Shown: positions 51,866 to 62,353 of the stretch, piece after piece
Layout: the number at the start of each line of letters is the position of its first letter
Numbering within the stretch: position 1 is the stretch's first letter
Source of the DNA: Marinomonas piezotolerans
Lineage (GTDB): Bacteria; Pseudomonadota; Gammaproteobacteria; Pseudomonadales; Marinomonadaceae
NCBI RefSeq assembly: GCF_003362755.1
Contig: NZ_QKRA01000001.1
Span: 558,001-622,000 of the forward strand
Length of the DNA: 64,000 nt
Reading direction: 5' to 3'
Notes under the pieces: generated by a model
Told to the model about the DNA's origin: nothing
What the model saw: only the letters and a program-made list of their open reading frames with translations
Databases searched by the model: none
Translations under genes and position numbers: made by a program

Positions 51866-53272
51866 ATGACATTAAGAGCCCTTACCGCTGCGTTACCCCA
51901 AACACATTATCATGCTGTGACAAAGCTAACTTGTGCGGTCATTCTTGGAGCGGGACTACTTTCTGGAAGCGTTCACGCAGAATTAGGTTACGCGGAAAAA
52001 GAAGAGCTAAAGTTTGGTTTCATCAAACTAACTGATATGGCGCCTTTAGCGATTGCGTATGAGAAAGGCTACTTCGAAGACGAAGGTCTTTATGTGACTC
52101 TAGAAGCTCAAGCGAACTGGAAAGTACTTTTAGACCGAGTTATTGATGGTCAGCTGGATGGTGCTCACATGCTTGCAGGTCAGCCGCTAGGAGCGACAAT
52201 CGGCTACGGTACTAAAGCGCACATCATCACCGCATTCAGCATGGATCTAAACGGAAACGGCATTACTGTTTCTAATGATGTTTGGGACATGATGAAGCCT
52301 AACATCCCTGAGGGCCCTGATGGCAAGCCAGTACACCCGATCAGTGCTAGTACGCTAAAACCCGTAATCGAGAAATTCAAATCCGAAGGTAAGCCTTTCA
52401 ACATGGGAATGGTGTTCCCCGTGTCTACTCACAACTACGAGCTACGTTACTGGCTTGCGGCGGGTGGCATTAGCCCAGGTTTTTATGCACCAGCAAAAGG
52501 TGACACAAGCGGCCAACTAAAAGCCGATGCTTACCTATCTGTTACCCCCCCACCACAAATGCCAGCAACGATGGAAGCAGGGACGATCTCAGGCTATTGC
52601 GTTGGTGAGCCTTGGAACCAGCAAGCCGTTTTCAAAGGCATTGGTGTTCCTGTTATTACTGACTACGAAATTTGGCGAAATAACCCAGAAAAAGTCTTTG
52701 GTGTGAGCAGTGATTGGGCGGAAGAAAATCCCATCACTCATATTCGTGTTGTGAAGGCCATGATACGTGCCGCTAAATGGCTAGATGAAAACGACAACGC
52801 TAATCGACCCGAAGCCGTCGAAATTCTGTCTCGTAGTGAATACGTCGGTGCTGATTACGACGTTATTGCAAACAGTATGACGGGGACGTTTGAGTATGAA
52901 AAAGGTGACAAGCGTGACATTCCTGACTTCAACGTATTTTTCCGTCATAACGCGACTTATCCCTACTACAGCGATGCAATCTGGTATCTAACGCAAATGC
53001 GTCGCTGGGGTCAGATTGCTGAGGGCAAATCAGACGACTGGTACATGAAAACCGCGAAAGAGGTTTACCGCCCAGATATCTACGAGCAAGCAGCAACAGC
53101 GTTGATCGAAGATGGCTTAATGGAAGCGGATGAATTCCCAGACTTCGCTACGGAAGATGGCTTCAAGCCACCACAAACAGGATTTATCGATGGTAAGACT
53201 TATGACGGCAAACGCCCTAATGAATACCTTAATAAATTCGAAATCGGTCTAAAAGGCGACGAGCAAATATAA
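51866..53272 (+). CDS. nasF: Nitrate ABC transporter substrate-binding protein (NrtA/NasF)
   Basis: 468 aa periplasmic nitrate-binding protein. The start at 51866 has GGAG 7 bases upstream; an in-frame ATG at 51791 falls inside the leader terminator and is rejected. Signal peptide ends [30 protein letters not shown] is the CmpA/NrtA family N-terminal block, and [20 protein letters not shown] and [18 protein letters not shown] line the nitrate site. First structural gene of the nas operon. Confidence 0.95.
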   Translation: MTLRALTAALPQTHYHAVTKLTCAVILGAGLLSGSVHAELGYAEKEELKFGFIKLTDMAPLAIAYEKGYFEDEGLYVTLEAQANWKVLLDRVIDGQLDGAHMLAGQPLGATIGYGTKAHIITAFSMDLNGNGITVSNDVWDMMKPNIPEGPDGKPVHPISASTLKPVIEKFKSEGKPFNMGMVFPVSTHNYELRYWLAAGGISPGFYAPAKGDTSGQLKADAYLSVTPPPQMPATMEAGTISGYCVGEPWNQQAVFKGIGVPVITDYEIWRNNPEKVFGVSSDWAEENPITHIRVVKAMIRAAKWLDENDNANRPEAVEILSRSEYVGADYDVIANSMTGTFEYEKGDKRDIPDFNVFFRHNATYPYYSDAIWYLTQMRRWGQIAEGKSDDWYMKTAKEVYRPDIYEQAATALIEDGLMEADEFPDFATEDGFKPPQTGFIDGKTYDGKRPNEYLNKFEIGLKGDEQI

Positions 53273-53295
53273 CGTTCAGCTCTTTGTACCAAATA

Positions 53296-53317
53296 GCAAG
53301 GGTCATATGACCCTTGC
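53296..53317 (+). other. Perfect palindrome between nasF and nasE
   Basis: Eleven-base arms GCAAGGGTCAT and ATGACCCTTGC form an uninterrupted 22-base palindrome in the 79-base gap. No T tract. It probably shields the nasF message from 3' decay so that the binding protein is made in excess. Confidence 0.6.
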
Positions 53318-53351
53318 CAATCAATCCTTTTTATAAAATAGCGAGAGAAGC

Positions 53352-54323
53352 ATGACGTTATCAAACCTATCTAAAGCATCGCTTAAAGACTGGTTGTCGA
53401 CCTTCACCATTAAGAAGGCGCTGTTCCCAGTGATAGGGGTGTTGGTGTTCTTAGCATTATGGCAAGTTGGAGCCAGTCGAGTAGATACCTCTTTGGGTAC
53501 GTTTCCTGGTCCTGTCGTTGTCTATGAACAATGGAATAGCCTCATTGATGATCATCAACGCGAGCGAACAAAAGAATCACAGTTTTATGAGCGCCAAGAG
53601 AAGCGCATCGAAGCACGCCAAGCAAAAGACCCTAGCTATGTCGGCAAAATCCGCAGCTACACGGGTAAACCCACTTTCTTCGATCAGATTTTTACTAGCT
53701 TATACACCGTATTGGCTGGATTTGGCTTAGCGACATTAATTGCAATCCCTGTCGGCATATTAATCGGCTTAAATAGTTCAGTGTACAGTGCGTTAAACCC
53801 AGTGATTCAAGTATTCAAGCCTGTTTCACCGTTGGCGTGGTTGCCACTGGTCACAATGGTGGTCAGCGCATCTTACGTATCTGATGATCCAATGTTTTCA
53901 AAATCGTTTTTGACGTCGATGTTTACAGTGACGTTATGTTGCATGTGGCCAACGCTTATTAACACTGCTGTAGGGGTGGCAGCCGTCGAAAAAGACCTAT
54001 TAAACGTTTCCAAAGTGTTGCGTCTTGGTTGGGTCACGCACGTCATCAAGATCGTTATCCCATCTGCGATTCCTTTGATGTTTACGGGCTTACGTCTGTC
54101 ATTAGGTATCGCTTGGATGGTACTCATCGCGGCAGAAATGTTGGCGCAAAACCCGGGGCTTGGGAAGTTTGTTTGGGATGAATTCCAAAATGGTAGCTCC
54201 AACTCGTTGGGACGCATCATGGTCGCGGTACTCATGATTGGTTTCATCGGTTTTGTATTGGATCGACTCATGCTTACCGTTCAACGCTACGTCTCTTGGG
54301 ACAAAACCCAAGTACTTCGCTAA
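53352..54323 (+). CDS. nasE: Nitrate ABC transporter permease (NrtB/NasE)
   Basis: 323 aa inner-membrane permease. About six helices, with the EAA-type coupling loop in VAAVEKDLLNVSKVLRLGWV and LRLSLGIAWMVLIAAEMLAQ near the end. A charged insert (residues about 50-110, ERQEKRIEARQAKDPSYVGK) precedes the transport core, as in proteobacterial NasE. Same operon as nasF and nasD. Confidence 0.94.
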   Translation: MTLSNLSKASLKDWLSTFTIKKALFPVIGVLVFLALWQVGASRVDTSLGTFPGPVVVYEQWNSLIDDHQRERTKESQFYERQEKRIEARQAKDPSYVGKIRSYTGKPTFFDQIFTSLYTVLAGFGLATLIAIPVGILIGLNSSVYSALNPVIQVFKPVSPLAWLPLVTMVVSASYVSDDPMFSKSFLTSMFTVTLCCMWPTLINTAVGVAAVEKDLLNVSKVLRLGWVTHVIKIVIPSAIPLMFTGLRLSLGIAWMVLIAAEMLAQNPGLGKFVWDEFQNGSSNSLGRIMVAVLMIGFIGFVLDRLMLTVQRYVSWDKTQVLR

Positions 54324-54350
54324 TTCATTTCCCAACCTAAGGAGACAATC

Positions 54351-55196
54351 ATGGCGACACATTTAGACATCAGTCAGGTATCCATCGAATTCCCGACACC
54401 CAAAGGGCCTTTCAAAGCGCTGGACGGTGTTAACTTAAAAATAGCCAAAGGCGAATTTGTCTCGCTCATTGGCCACTCAGGTTGTGGTAAATCAACTGTC
54501 CTAAACATCGTTGCAGGCTTGTACGATGCGACCGCTGGCGGTGTATTGCTAGATGGTAGAGAGGTAAAAGGCCCCGGTCCTGAGCGTGCTGTTGTGTTTC
54601 AAAACCACTCACTTCTACCTTGGTTAAGTGCTTACGAGAATGTCGAACTGGCCGTGAAGCAAGTGTTTCGAAAAACAAAAACAAAAAAAGAAATGCACGA
54701 TTGGATTATGCATAACTTGGAATTAGTGCATATGACACACGCGGCCGACAAACGTCCAGACGAAATTTCTGGCGGGATGAAACAACGCGTTGGCATCGCA
54801 AGGGCGCTTGCAATGGAACCCAGTGTGCTATTGATGGATGAGCCATTTGGCGCATTAGACGCTCTAACACGAGCCCACCTTCAAGACTCCTTAATGGAAA
54901 TTCAAAAAGACCTCAACAACACCGTCATCATGATTACCCACGATGTCGATGAGGCTGTTTTGTTATCTGATCGCATTGTCATGATGACAAATGGCCCAGC
55001 GGCTACAGTAGGTGAAATACTGCATGTTGATCTTGAGCGACCACGTGACCGTCTTTCATTGGCAAACGACCCTAAATACGTTGATTACCGTGCCCAAGTG
55101 CTGACCTTCCTGTATGAGAAACAACGCAAAGTAGAGCCGATTAGTTCTCCCGCACCAAGCAACAAAAAAACGAAGGGTAAAGTCGTCAATGGTTAG
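54351..55196 (+). CDS. nasD: Nitrate ABC transporter ATP-binding protein (NrtD/NasD)
   Basis: 281 aa ATPase. Walker A GHSGCGKST, Q-loop VVFQNHSLLPWLS, signature ISGGMKQRVGIARAL, Walker B VLLMDEPFGALD, H-loop MITHDVDEA. Family NrtD/SsuB with a short C-terminal extension. AAGGAG precedes the ATG. The 3' end overlaps the next gene by 8 bases. Confidence 0.96.
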   Translation: MATHLDISQVSIEFPTPKGPFKALDGVNLKIAKGEFVSLIGHSGCGKSTVLNIVAGLYDATAGGVLLDGREVKGPGPERAVVFQNHSLLPWLSAYENVELAVKQVFRKTKTKKEMHDWIMHNLELVHMTHAADKRPDEISGGMKQRVGIARALAMEPSVLLMDEPFGALDALTRAHLQDSLMEIQKDLNNTVIMITHDVDEAVLLSDRIVMMTNGPAATVGEILHVDLERPRDRLSLANDPKYVDYRAQVLTFLYEKQRKVEPISSPAPSNKKTKGKVVNG

Positions 55197-56424
55197 TACT
55201 TACGAAGCCTCCTCACAGCCTAACCTTGTCATTGTTGGCGGTGGGATGGCTGGCAGCAAACTGGCGCATGATGTTCACGCATTGGGCTTAAACTACCAAG
55301 TCACATTGATCAGTGAGGAAGAACAAGTCGGATACAACCGCATCATGCTTTCGGCTTTGCTAGCAAAGGATATCAGCAAGGAAGACATGCCTTTAGTTGA
55401 CGTGACCAAAATGGCCAACGCTGGTGTAAGAGTTGTTGCAGGAGATCCTGCAGTGATACTTGATGTAAACCTGCGCACCATTACCTTAGCCAGTGGCACT
55501 CAAATTCAATATGACAAGTTGGTATTGGCGACTGGCTCAAGATCAAGCATTTTACCGCTTGAAGGTAGCGATGCTAAAAATGTTATCGGATTTCGTAATT
55601 GGCAAGACACGGAAATGCTTACGGAGCTATGTAGTTCGCTTCATGTAAGCGTTATCGGTGGAGGTTTGCTAGGTTTAGAAGCAGCCGTTGGCTTAGCCAA
55701 AAAAGGCCACAAAGTCACTGTCTACCACCGCTCTGAATGGTTACTGAATCGTCAATTAGACAGTACTGCAGCACACTTACTGCAAGCTAAGCTAGAAAGC
55801 TATGGCGTAGATTTTAAATTAAGTACATCACCAAATCGTTTATTACAAGATGGCTCCGGTGAAGTCGTTGCTATTGAATGCGACGATCATACCCAACCCA
55901 CCGATTTGGTTGTCATGGCGGCGGGCATTACGCCTGAGATTACGTTGGCAGAGCGCGCAGGTATTGCGACTAGTCGAGCCATTACGGTCGATCCCCAAAT
56001 GCGTACCTCTCATACAGATGTTTACGCATTGGGAGAGTGTTGTGAGTTTGAATCCCAAACATTCGGTTTGGTAGCACCGATTTGGGATCAAATTAAAGTA
56101 TTACTACAGGTGCTCAATGATAAAACCTCGACATTTCAAATTGAGGCTGTACCCACCAAATTAAAAGTCTCAGGTGTAGACCTTTTCTCAGTTGGAAAGA
56201 TCTCGCCAGATACTGGAGATGTTTGCATTTGCTACACCGATATCTCCACTAACCACTACCGCAAGTTAATGGTCAACGACGGCCAACTCGTGGGCGCAAT
56301 TCTTTACGGCAACGTAGCCGATGGTAGCTGGTACTTCCAGCTGATCCAAAACAAAACAGATGTCTCTTGCTGGCTAGATACCCTGATATTCGGCGAAGCC
56401 TATTGCCGCCAGAATGCTGCGTAG
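55189..56424 (+). CDS. FAD-dependent NAD(P)H oxidoreductase, probable nitrate reductase electron-transfer subunit
   Basis: 411 aa. FAD motif VIVGGGMAGSKLAHDV near the N-terminus, central NAD(P) motif SVIGGGLLGLEAAVGLAKKG, and ALGECCEFESQTFGLVAPIW. It resembles the first 400 residues of NirB and the NasC/NasB flavoprotein that feeds NADH electrons to assimilatory nitrate reductase. It lacks the BFD [2Fe-2S] and sirohaem parts. Translationally coupled to nasD and placed before nirB; partner assignment to NasA is inferred. Confidence 0.85.
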   Translation: MVSTYEASSQPNLVIVGGGMAGSKLAHDVHALGLNYQVTLISEEEQVGYNRIMLSALLAKDISKEDMPLVDVTKMANAGVRVVAGDPAVILDVNLRTITLASGTQIQYDKLVLATGSRSSILPLEGSDAKNVIGFRNWQDTEMLTELCSSLHVSVIGGGLLGLEAAVGLAKKGHKVTVYHRSEWLLNRQLDSTAAHLLQAKLESYGVDFKLSTSPNRLLQDGSGEVVAIECDDHTQPTDLVVMAAGITPEITLAERAGIATSRAITVDPQMRTSHTDVYALGECCEFESQTFGLVAPIWDQIKVLLQVLNDKTSTFQIEAVPTKLKVSGVDLFSVGKISPDTGDVCICYTDISTNHYRKLMVNDGQLVGAILYGNVADGSWYFQLIQNKTDVSCWLDTLIFGEAYCRQNAA

Positions 56425-56483
56425 CCAGTAAGAGCCATTTACTAAATTATCGCTTTGAGATCACCAAAGGTGAGGAATAGACA

Positions 56484-59030
56484 ATGACGACATTAACACG
56501 CAAACAGAACCTAGTCGTTGTGGGTAACGGTATGGTTGGACACCACTTTATCGAATCCCTCATTGCACAAGGGGGACACAATGATTTTAACGTAACTGTT
56601 TTTGGTGAAGAGCCTCACCTAGCGTATGACCGCGTTCACCTAAGTGAGTATTTCACAGGAAAGGGCGCTGCTGAGCTAGCGATGACCGATGGCGCACTGT
56701 ATGACGAAAATGGCGTTAAATATGTCACCGATTGCTTAGTAACAGGCATTGATCGCGCATCAAAACAGTTAACGCTAAAAGACGGTACAACAATCTCCTA
56801 CGACAAACTTGTTCTCGCAACGGGTTCTTATCCTTTTGTTCCCCCCATTCCGGGACATGAACGGGACAACACGTTTGTCTACCGAACACTTGAAGATTTG
56901 GACGCGATTCGTGAGTGCGCGGCCACCGCAAAAACTGGGACAGTAGTTGGCGGCGGGCTGTTAGGACTAGAAGCAGCCAATGCTCTGAAAAGTCTTGGAT
57001 TGGAAACACATGTTGTAGAGTTTGCACCACGGCTAATGCCTGTTCAGCTCGATGAACAAGGTGGCGCGGTTCTAAAGGATATGATTAAAGCGTTGGACGT
57101 CACAGTGCATACTGACACGGCGACAAAAGAAATCGTAGACGGTGAGGGCGCTTACCATCGCATGAACTTTGCAGATGGTACGCACATTGAAACGGACCTC
57201 ATCTTATTCTCTGCTGGTATTCGCCCGCAAGATGCATTAGCAAAGCAATCAGGCTTAGAAATCGGGACTCGCGGCGGCATTTGTGTCAACAATCACTGCT
57301 TAACGAGCGATCCTGATATCTATGCCATTGGCGAATGTGCGCTTTGGAACGATCGCATCTTTGGTCTCGTTGCGCCTGGCTACACCATGGCAAAAACGGC
57401 AGTTGCGAATCTCCTAAATGACGCAGCAACCGTATTTACGGGTGCGGATATGAGCACCAAGCTCAAGCTATTAGGGTGCGATGTGGGCTCCATTGGTGAC
57501 GCTCATGCTACGACTCAAGGCAGCAAAGTCTTTGTTTATCAGGACCAGCTTAGCAATGCGTACCGCAAAATGGTCGTATCTGAAGACGGCAAGAAACTGT
57601 TAGGCGCCGTTCTCGTTGGCGATAACAGCTACTACGATACCTTGTTGCAATACTATTTGAATGCGATTGATTTGCCTGAGCAGGCTCAGTCTTTGATTCT
57701 GCCCGCGACAGGTAACGCGCCAGTTGGCTTAGGTGTGGATGCGTTACCCGCGACGGCGTCTATATGTAGTTGCCACAATGTAACCAAACAGGATATCAGC
57801 GACGCGGTGAATTCTGGCTCTTTGAGTTTAGGTGATGTTAAGCAGGCTACGAAAGCAAGCAGTGGTTGTGGTGGTTGTGCAGCGCTACTAAAAAAATGTG
57901 TCGACCATGAGTTGCTTGCGTTAGGCGTTGAAGTGAGCACGGACATCTGTGAGCACTTTGCCTATACCCGCCAGGACCTCTTTAACTTAGTGAAAGTAGA
58001 AGGTATTAAAAGCTTCCAAGAGCTTTTAGACAAGCATGGTAAGGGACATGGCTGTGAAATTTGTAAGCCCGCAGTGGGTTCTATCTTAGCCAGTGTATGG
58101 AACGATTACGTCCTTAAGAAAGAACACATTTCTCTACAAGATACCAATGACCGTTTCCTAGCAAACATGCAAAAAGACGGCACCTACTCAATCGTGCCAC
58201 GTATACCAGGCGGTGAAATAACGGCTGATAAGCTCATTGTGTTAGGTCAAGTTGCGAAAGAGTATAACTTGTATACCAAGGTAACGGGCGGACAACGTAT
58301 CGACCTATTTGGTGCGACCGTTGATCAATTGCCTCAGATTTGGGAGAAACTAATTGCTGCTGGTTTTGAAACGGGTCAAGCCTACGGCAAATCCCTACGT
58401 ACTGTGAAATCGTGCGTCGGAAGCACTTGGTGCCGCTTCGGTGTAAATGACAGCCTCTCAATGGCCGTCTCACTTGAGAATCGTTACAAAGGCCTACGTG
58501 CACCTCATAAAATTAAATTTGCGGTATCAGGCTGTACCCGCGAATGTGCAGAAGCACAAAGCAAAGATATCGGTGTCATTGCTACGGAGGGCGGCTGGAA
58601 CCTTTATGTGTGCGGTAATGGTGGCATGAAGCCACGCCATGGTGATTTGTTTGCAAAAGACTTAGATGACGAAACGCTAGTGAAATACATCGACCGCGTT
58701 TTAATGTTTTACGTCAAAACTGCAGATCGATTACAACGTACGTCTGTCTGGATGGAGAATCTAGAGGGTGGCCTAGAATATCTAAAAGATGTCGTTATAA
58801 ACAACAAACTTGGAGTATGTGATGAGCTTGAAGCTCAAATGAATCATGTCGTCGATACGTTCCAATGTGAATGGAAAACGACCCTCGAAGATGAAGCTGC
58901 ACTGAAAACGTTCCGCCAATTTGTTAACCACGAATCAGCAGATGAAAACATCGTGTTTGTTCAAGAGCGCGATCAAATTCGCCCCGCAACAATTGAAGAA
59001 AAATCCCAATTAATCGCGAAAGCAGGCTAG
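56484..59030 (+). CDS. nirB: Assimilatory nitrite reductase [NAD(P)H], large subunit
   Basis: 848 aa; reduces nitrite to ammonium with six electrons. Order of domains: FAD/NAD(P) reductase (VVGNGMVGHHFIESLIAQGG, then VVGGGLLGLEAANALKSLGL); two BFD-like [2Fe-2S] regions (CSCHNVTKQDI with GCGGCAALLKKC, and GHGCEICKP); nitrite/sulfite reductase ferredoxin half domain; and sirohaem/[4Fe-4S] ligands (SCVGSTWCRFG and SGCTRECAEAQ). Full length. AGGTGAGGAA precedes the ATG. Confidence 0.97.
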   Translation: MTTLTRKQNLVVVGNGMVGHHFIESLIAQGGHNDFNVTVFGEEPHLAYDRVHLSEYFTGKGAAELAMTDGALYDENGVKYVTDCLVTGIDRASKQLTLKDGTTISYDKLVLATGSYPFVPPIPGHERDNTFVYRTLEDLDAIRECAATAKTGTVVGGGLLGLEAANALKSLGLETHVVEFAPRLMPVQLDEQGGAVLKDMIKALDVTVHTDTATKEIVDGEGAYHRMNFADGTHIETDLILFSAGIRPQDALAKQSGLEIGTRGGICVNNHCLTSDPDIYAIGECALWNDRIFGLVAPGYTMAKTAVANLLNDAATVFTGADMSTKLKLLGCDVGSIGDAHATTQGSKVFVYQDQLSNAYRKMVVSEDGKKLLGAVLVGDNSYYDTLLQYYLNAIDLPEQAQSLILPATGNAPVGLGVDALPATASICSCHNVTKQDISDAVNSGSLSLGDVKQATKASSGCGGCAALLKKCVDHELLALGVEVSTDICEHFAYTRQDLFNLVKVEGIKSFQELLDKHGKGHGCEICKPAVGSILASVWNDYVLKKEHISLQDTNDRFLANMQKDGTYSIVPRIPGGEITADKLIVLGQVAKEYNLYTKVTGGQRIDLFGATVDQLPQIWEKLIAAGFETGQAYGKSLRTVKSCVGSTWCRFGVNDSLSMAVSLENRYKGLRAPHKIKFAVSGCTRECAEAQSKDIGVIATEGGWNLYVCGNGGMKPRHGDLFAKDLDDETLVKYIDRVLMFYVKTADRLQRTSVWMENLEGGLEYLKDVVINNKLGVCDELEAQMNHVVDTFQCEWKTTLEDEAALKTFRQFVNHESADENIVFVQERDQIRPATIEEKSQLIAKAG

Positions 59031-59041
59031 GAGATACTCTT

Positions 59042-59371
59042 ATGAATTGGACAAAAGTATGTCAGACAAGTGATCTAATTGCCGGTGCAGGTGTCGCAGC
59101 ACGAGTACAGGGTAAGCAGCTAGCGTTATTTCTAGTACCAGAAGCAGAACAGCGCATATTTGCCATCTCAAACTGGGATCCATTTGGCAAAGCAAATGTT
59201 CTATCGCGTGGTATTGTCGGCCATTTACAGGGAGAGTGGGTGGTAGCAAGCCCGCTTTACAAACAGCACTTCTCACTTATCTCTGGCGCCTGCCTAGAAG
59301 AAGAAATCAAAATCAATACGTGGCAAACAAAGATAGAGGGTGATTCGGTTTATATTAATATGACGATGTAA
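59042..59371 (+). CDS. nirD: Nitrite reductase small subunit
   Basis: 109 aa Rieske-like fold without cluster ligands, as is normal for NirD. WTKVCQTSDLIAGAGVAARV and the SPLYKQHFSLISGACLEEE block are family features. AGGAG precedes the ATG, and it starts 11 bases after nirB. Confidence 0.93.
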   Translation: MNWTKVCQTSDLIAGAGVAARVQGKQLALFLVPEAEQRIFAISNWDPFGKANVLSRGIVGHLQGEWVVASPLYKQHFSLISGACLEEEIKINTWQTKIEGDSVYINMTM

Positions 59372-59474
59372 ATGAGTGCGTCATTACAAACGGCGGAAAG
59401 TTTTGGTGCATCCTAACGGGGCTTCGCTAACGCTATGTAAATAGAAATGCCACAAAAAGCCTTGATACAGCGCA

Positions 59475-59504
59475 CTCAGGCCAATTCTATAAAGTTGGCC
59501 TGAG
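59475..59504 (+). terminator. Hairpin after nirD
   Basis: A perfect 10-bp stem CTCAGGCCAA (59475-59484) with TTGGCCTGAG (59495-59504) about 100 bases after nirD; only a weak T-rich tail. Confidence 0.6.
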
Positions 59505-59590
59505 TATTGCTTTAATATGATTAACTGTAGCACTTTGAACCGATGATGGTTTACACATAAAGCATACAGATATCATAAAAGGCAACGAAG

Positions 59591-59626
59591 CCCGCCCCTT
59601 TTCACAAGAAAGGGGCGGGTTTTTTT
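59591..59626 (+). terminator. Strong terminator directly upstream of nasA, possible attenuator
   Basis: CCCGCCCCTTT (59591-59601), 7-base loop, AAAGGGGCGGG (59609-59619), then T7. It lies 45 bases before the nasA ATG in a 300-base gap. Upstream, AACC-GATGAT-GGTT (about 59539-59552) forms a hexaloop hairpin, but position 1 is G rather than A. So nasA is either a separate unit or attenuated like nasF. Confidence 0.8.
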
Positions 59627-59671
59627 ATGCCTGTAATACATGGCTATTGCCATAGCTTCAGGAGAATTCGT

Positions 59672-62353
59672 ATGTCCGTTACAACTGTCCAAACCACATG
59701 TCCTTACTGTGGAGTAGGCTGCGGAGTCAATCTATCTTGTTCGAGCAATGCGACGAACTCTACTATCACCCCCGTCACGGGAGACCAACAACACCCTGCA
59801 AACTTCGGTCGTCTATGTGTGAAAGGTAGCAGTCTTGCTCAAACGATCACCTCAGATGATCGCTTAATAGTTCCAAGCGTGTATGGTGAAGCATCCACGT
59901 GGGACAATGCCACCGATATCATTAGTCAAAAAATACAGGAAGTGACAACAAAATACGGCCCAGATGCGTTTGCTTTCTATTTATCTGGTCAGATATTAAC
60001 TGAAGACTATTATGTGGCGAACAAGCTTGCAAAAGGCTATATCGGAACCGCCAACGTCGATACCAATTCGCGTTTATGCATGGCCTCTGCCGTAGTGGGT
60101 TATAAACGAGCATTCGGTTCGGACACCGTACCTTGCAACTACGAAGATTTGGAATGTTGTGACCTGCTGATCATGGTGGGTTCAAACGCCGCATGGACAC
60201 ACCCTGTCCTGTATCAGCGCATTGTGGCAGCGAAAGCTCAGCGACCGCATATGAAAGTCGTCGTGATCGACCCTCGACGTACCGCAACCTGTGATATCGC
60301 TGACTTACACCTCGCTATCACCCCAGGGTCGGATGCAGCAATCTTCTCCTACTTGCTTCAAGCAACGGGGAAAAAAGGGTTCCTTGACCAAGACTTTATT
60401 GCATCCCATACCGACGGATTCGACAGTGCTCTGGCTCAAGCGAAGGCTTCAACGCCTGATTTATCGTCTGCAGCAAAATTTTGTGGTGTGACTGAGGACG
60501 ACTTGGCGCTACTTTGTGATTGGTGGTGTGACACGGATAAGAGCGTTACGTTCTACTCGCAAGGAGTCAACCAATCGTCGTCTGGCGTCGATAAATGCAA
60601 CGCTATCATTAACTGCCACTTGGCTACTGGCCGACTTGGTAAGCCAGGGACAGGCCCTTTCTCAATTACAGGTCAACCCAATGCGATGGGCGGGCGAGAA
60701 GTAGGTGGTCTTGCTAACCAATTAGCGGCACACATGGACTTTGCGACACTGGGGGCTCAAGATCTAGTTCAGAGATTTTGGCAAGCCCCTAATATGGCAA
60801 CAGAAAATGGACTCAAAGCCGTCGACATGTTTCAAGCCATGGAAGAAGGCAAAATAAAAGTCATATGGATTATGTCCACCAATCCCATGGTGAGTTTACC
60901 GAATACATCCCAAGTAAAACGCGCATTAGAGAAATGCGAGCTGGTAATTGTGAGTGATATTAAGGCGCATACCGACACGACGAAGTATGCTGACATCTTG
61001 TTACCGGCAACGGGTTGGAGTGAGAAAGATGGCACAGTGACTAACTCTGAGCGCCGGATATCACGTCAGAGAGGGCTGCTATCGCCTCTAGGGGAAGCAA
61101 AACACGATTGGCAAGCCATTTGTGAGGTAGCAAAGAAATTGGGGCATCACGATGCGTTTGATTATTCTGGTCCACACCAAATCTTCGCAGAACATGCTGC
61201 ATTGTCAGCGTTTGAAAATAACGGGCAACGTGACTTCAACATTGGGGCGTTCCAAGATATTACGAAAACTGAATACGATGCGCTGCTACCGATTCAATGG
61301 CCTGTTACGCAATCCTCACCGGAGGGTACTGCGCGTATGTTTGTAGACAAGCACTTTTTCACGCCCAATGGTCGAGCAAAGTTTATTCCCATAGAACCGA
61401 AGTTGCCGGTCGCCAATACCACTGACCAATACCCATTCACACTCAATACAGGGCGAGTACGAGATCAATGGCACACGATGACTCGTACAGGAGATGCCGC
61501 ATCGTTATCCCAGCACATTGCGCAGCCGTATGTCGAAATTCACCCCGATGACGCCAAGAAACATGATATTTGCGATAAAACGCTGGTAAAAGTGTATTCG
61601 GCGAAAGGACAAACATTGCTTAAAGCAAAAGTAACCGAAGCGACCGCACCAGGGTCGCTGTTTGTACCGATTCATTGGACACAACAATTTGCCAATGCAT
61701 CCATTGTCTCGGCACTCATTCCTCCCGTGGTTGATGCGCTGTCTGGGCAGCCTGAATCAAAACACGCTCGTGCTGCATTAGAGCCTATTAAAAACGCTAC
61801 TTACGGTTCTTTGATATCTGACACACAACTGCAGCTTGATGATTGCTTGTACTGGTGCAAAGTGACGAGTGATTACGGTCATCGGTATGAAGTCGCATGG
61901 CCCGAAACAGTCTCTATTGAATCGTTAAAGCAGACGTTTGGAGCGAGATCTTCGGCTCCGCTGCAATGGCTTGAATACACCAACCCTTTCAACAGCCAGA
62001 TTCGTTTGGCTGGCATACACGATAATCAACTAAAAATCGTAATCTACCTCAGTGAGGCTCCTGACGTTTCCACGACCGACTGGTTGGTTTCTAAGCTATC
62101 ACCGACGCAATCATTATCAGACTCAGAGCGCATGGCATTGCTTGTTGGTCAGCCTGTCGATGTAGAAGACAAAGGCGAAATTGTATGCTCGTGCTACCAA
62201 GTGGGAACCAAACAAATCTCTCAAGCAATCAAAGAAGGTGCTAAGACCGCCGAGGCACTTGGAGCAAAATTAAAATGCGGCACAAACTGTGGCTCCTGCC
62301 TTCCTGAATTGAAAGCGATCGTGTCGTCTAATTTAGAGGAGGCGAAATCATGA
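59672..62353 (+). CDS. nasA: Assimilatory nitrate reductase catalytic subunit
   Basis: 893 aa molybdopterin enzyme, cytoplasmic, reducing nitrate to nitrite. N-terminal [4Fe-4S] site CPYCGVGCGV plus GRLCVKG, then bis-MGD domains (DTNSRLCMASAVVGYKRAFG; STNPMVSLPN; LNTGRVRDQWHTMTRTGDA). A C-terminal BFD-like [2Fe-2S] domain (EIVCSCYQVGTKQISQAIKE, CGTNCGSC) takes electrons from the flavoprotein. The start at 59672 has AGGAGA upstream; the in-frame ATG at 59627 lies in the T tract of the terminator. Confidence 0.97.
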   Translation: MSVTTVQTTCPYCGVGCGVNLSCSSNATNSTITPVTGDQQHPANFGRLCVKGSSLAQTITSDDRLIVPSVYGEASTWDNATDIISQKIQEVTTKYGPDAFAFYLSGQILTEDYYVANKLAKGYIGTANVDTNSRLCMASAVVGYKRAFGSDTVPCNYEDLECCDLLIMVGSNAAWTHPVLYQRIVAAKAQRPHMKVVVIDPRRTATCDIADLHLAITPGSDAAIFSYLLQATGKKGFLDQDFIASHTDGFDSALAQAKASTPDLSSAAKFCGVTEDDLALLCDWWCDTDKSVTFYSQGVNQSSSGVDKCNAIINCHLATGRLGKPGTGPFSITGQPNAMGGREVGGLANQLAAHMDFATLGAQDLVQRFWQAPNMATENGLKAVDMFQAMEEGKIKVIWIMSTNPMVSLPNTSQVKRALEKCELVIVSDIKAHTDTTKYADILLPATGWSEKDGTVTNSERRISRQRGLLSPLGEAKHDWQAICEVAKKLGHHDAFDYSGPHQIFAEHAALSAFENNGQRDFNIGAFQDITKTEYDALLPIQWPVTQSSPEGTARMFVDKHFFTPNGRAKFIPIEPKLPVANTTDQYPFTLNTGRVRDQWHTMTRTGDAASLSQHIAQPYVEIHPDDAKKHDICDKTLVKVYSAKGQTLLKAKVTEATAPGSLFVPIHWTQQFANASIVSALIPPVVDALSGQPESKHARAALEPIKNATYGSLISDTQLQLDDCLYWCKVTSDYGHRYEVAWPETVSIESLKQTFGARSSAPLQWLEYTNPFNSQIRLAGIHDNQLKIVIYLSEAPDVSTTDWLVSKLSPTQSLSDSERMALLVGQPVDVEDKGEIVCSCYQVGTKQISQAIKEGAKTAEALGAKLKCGTNCGSCLPELKAIVSSNLEEAKS

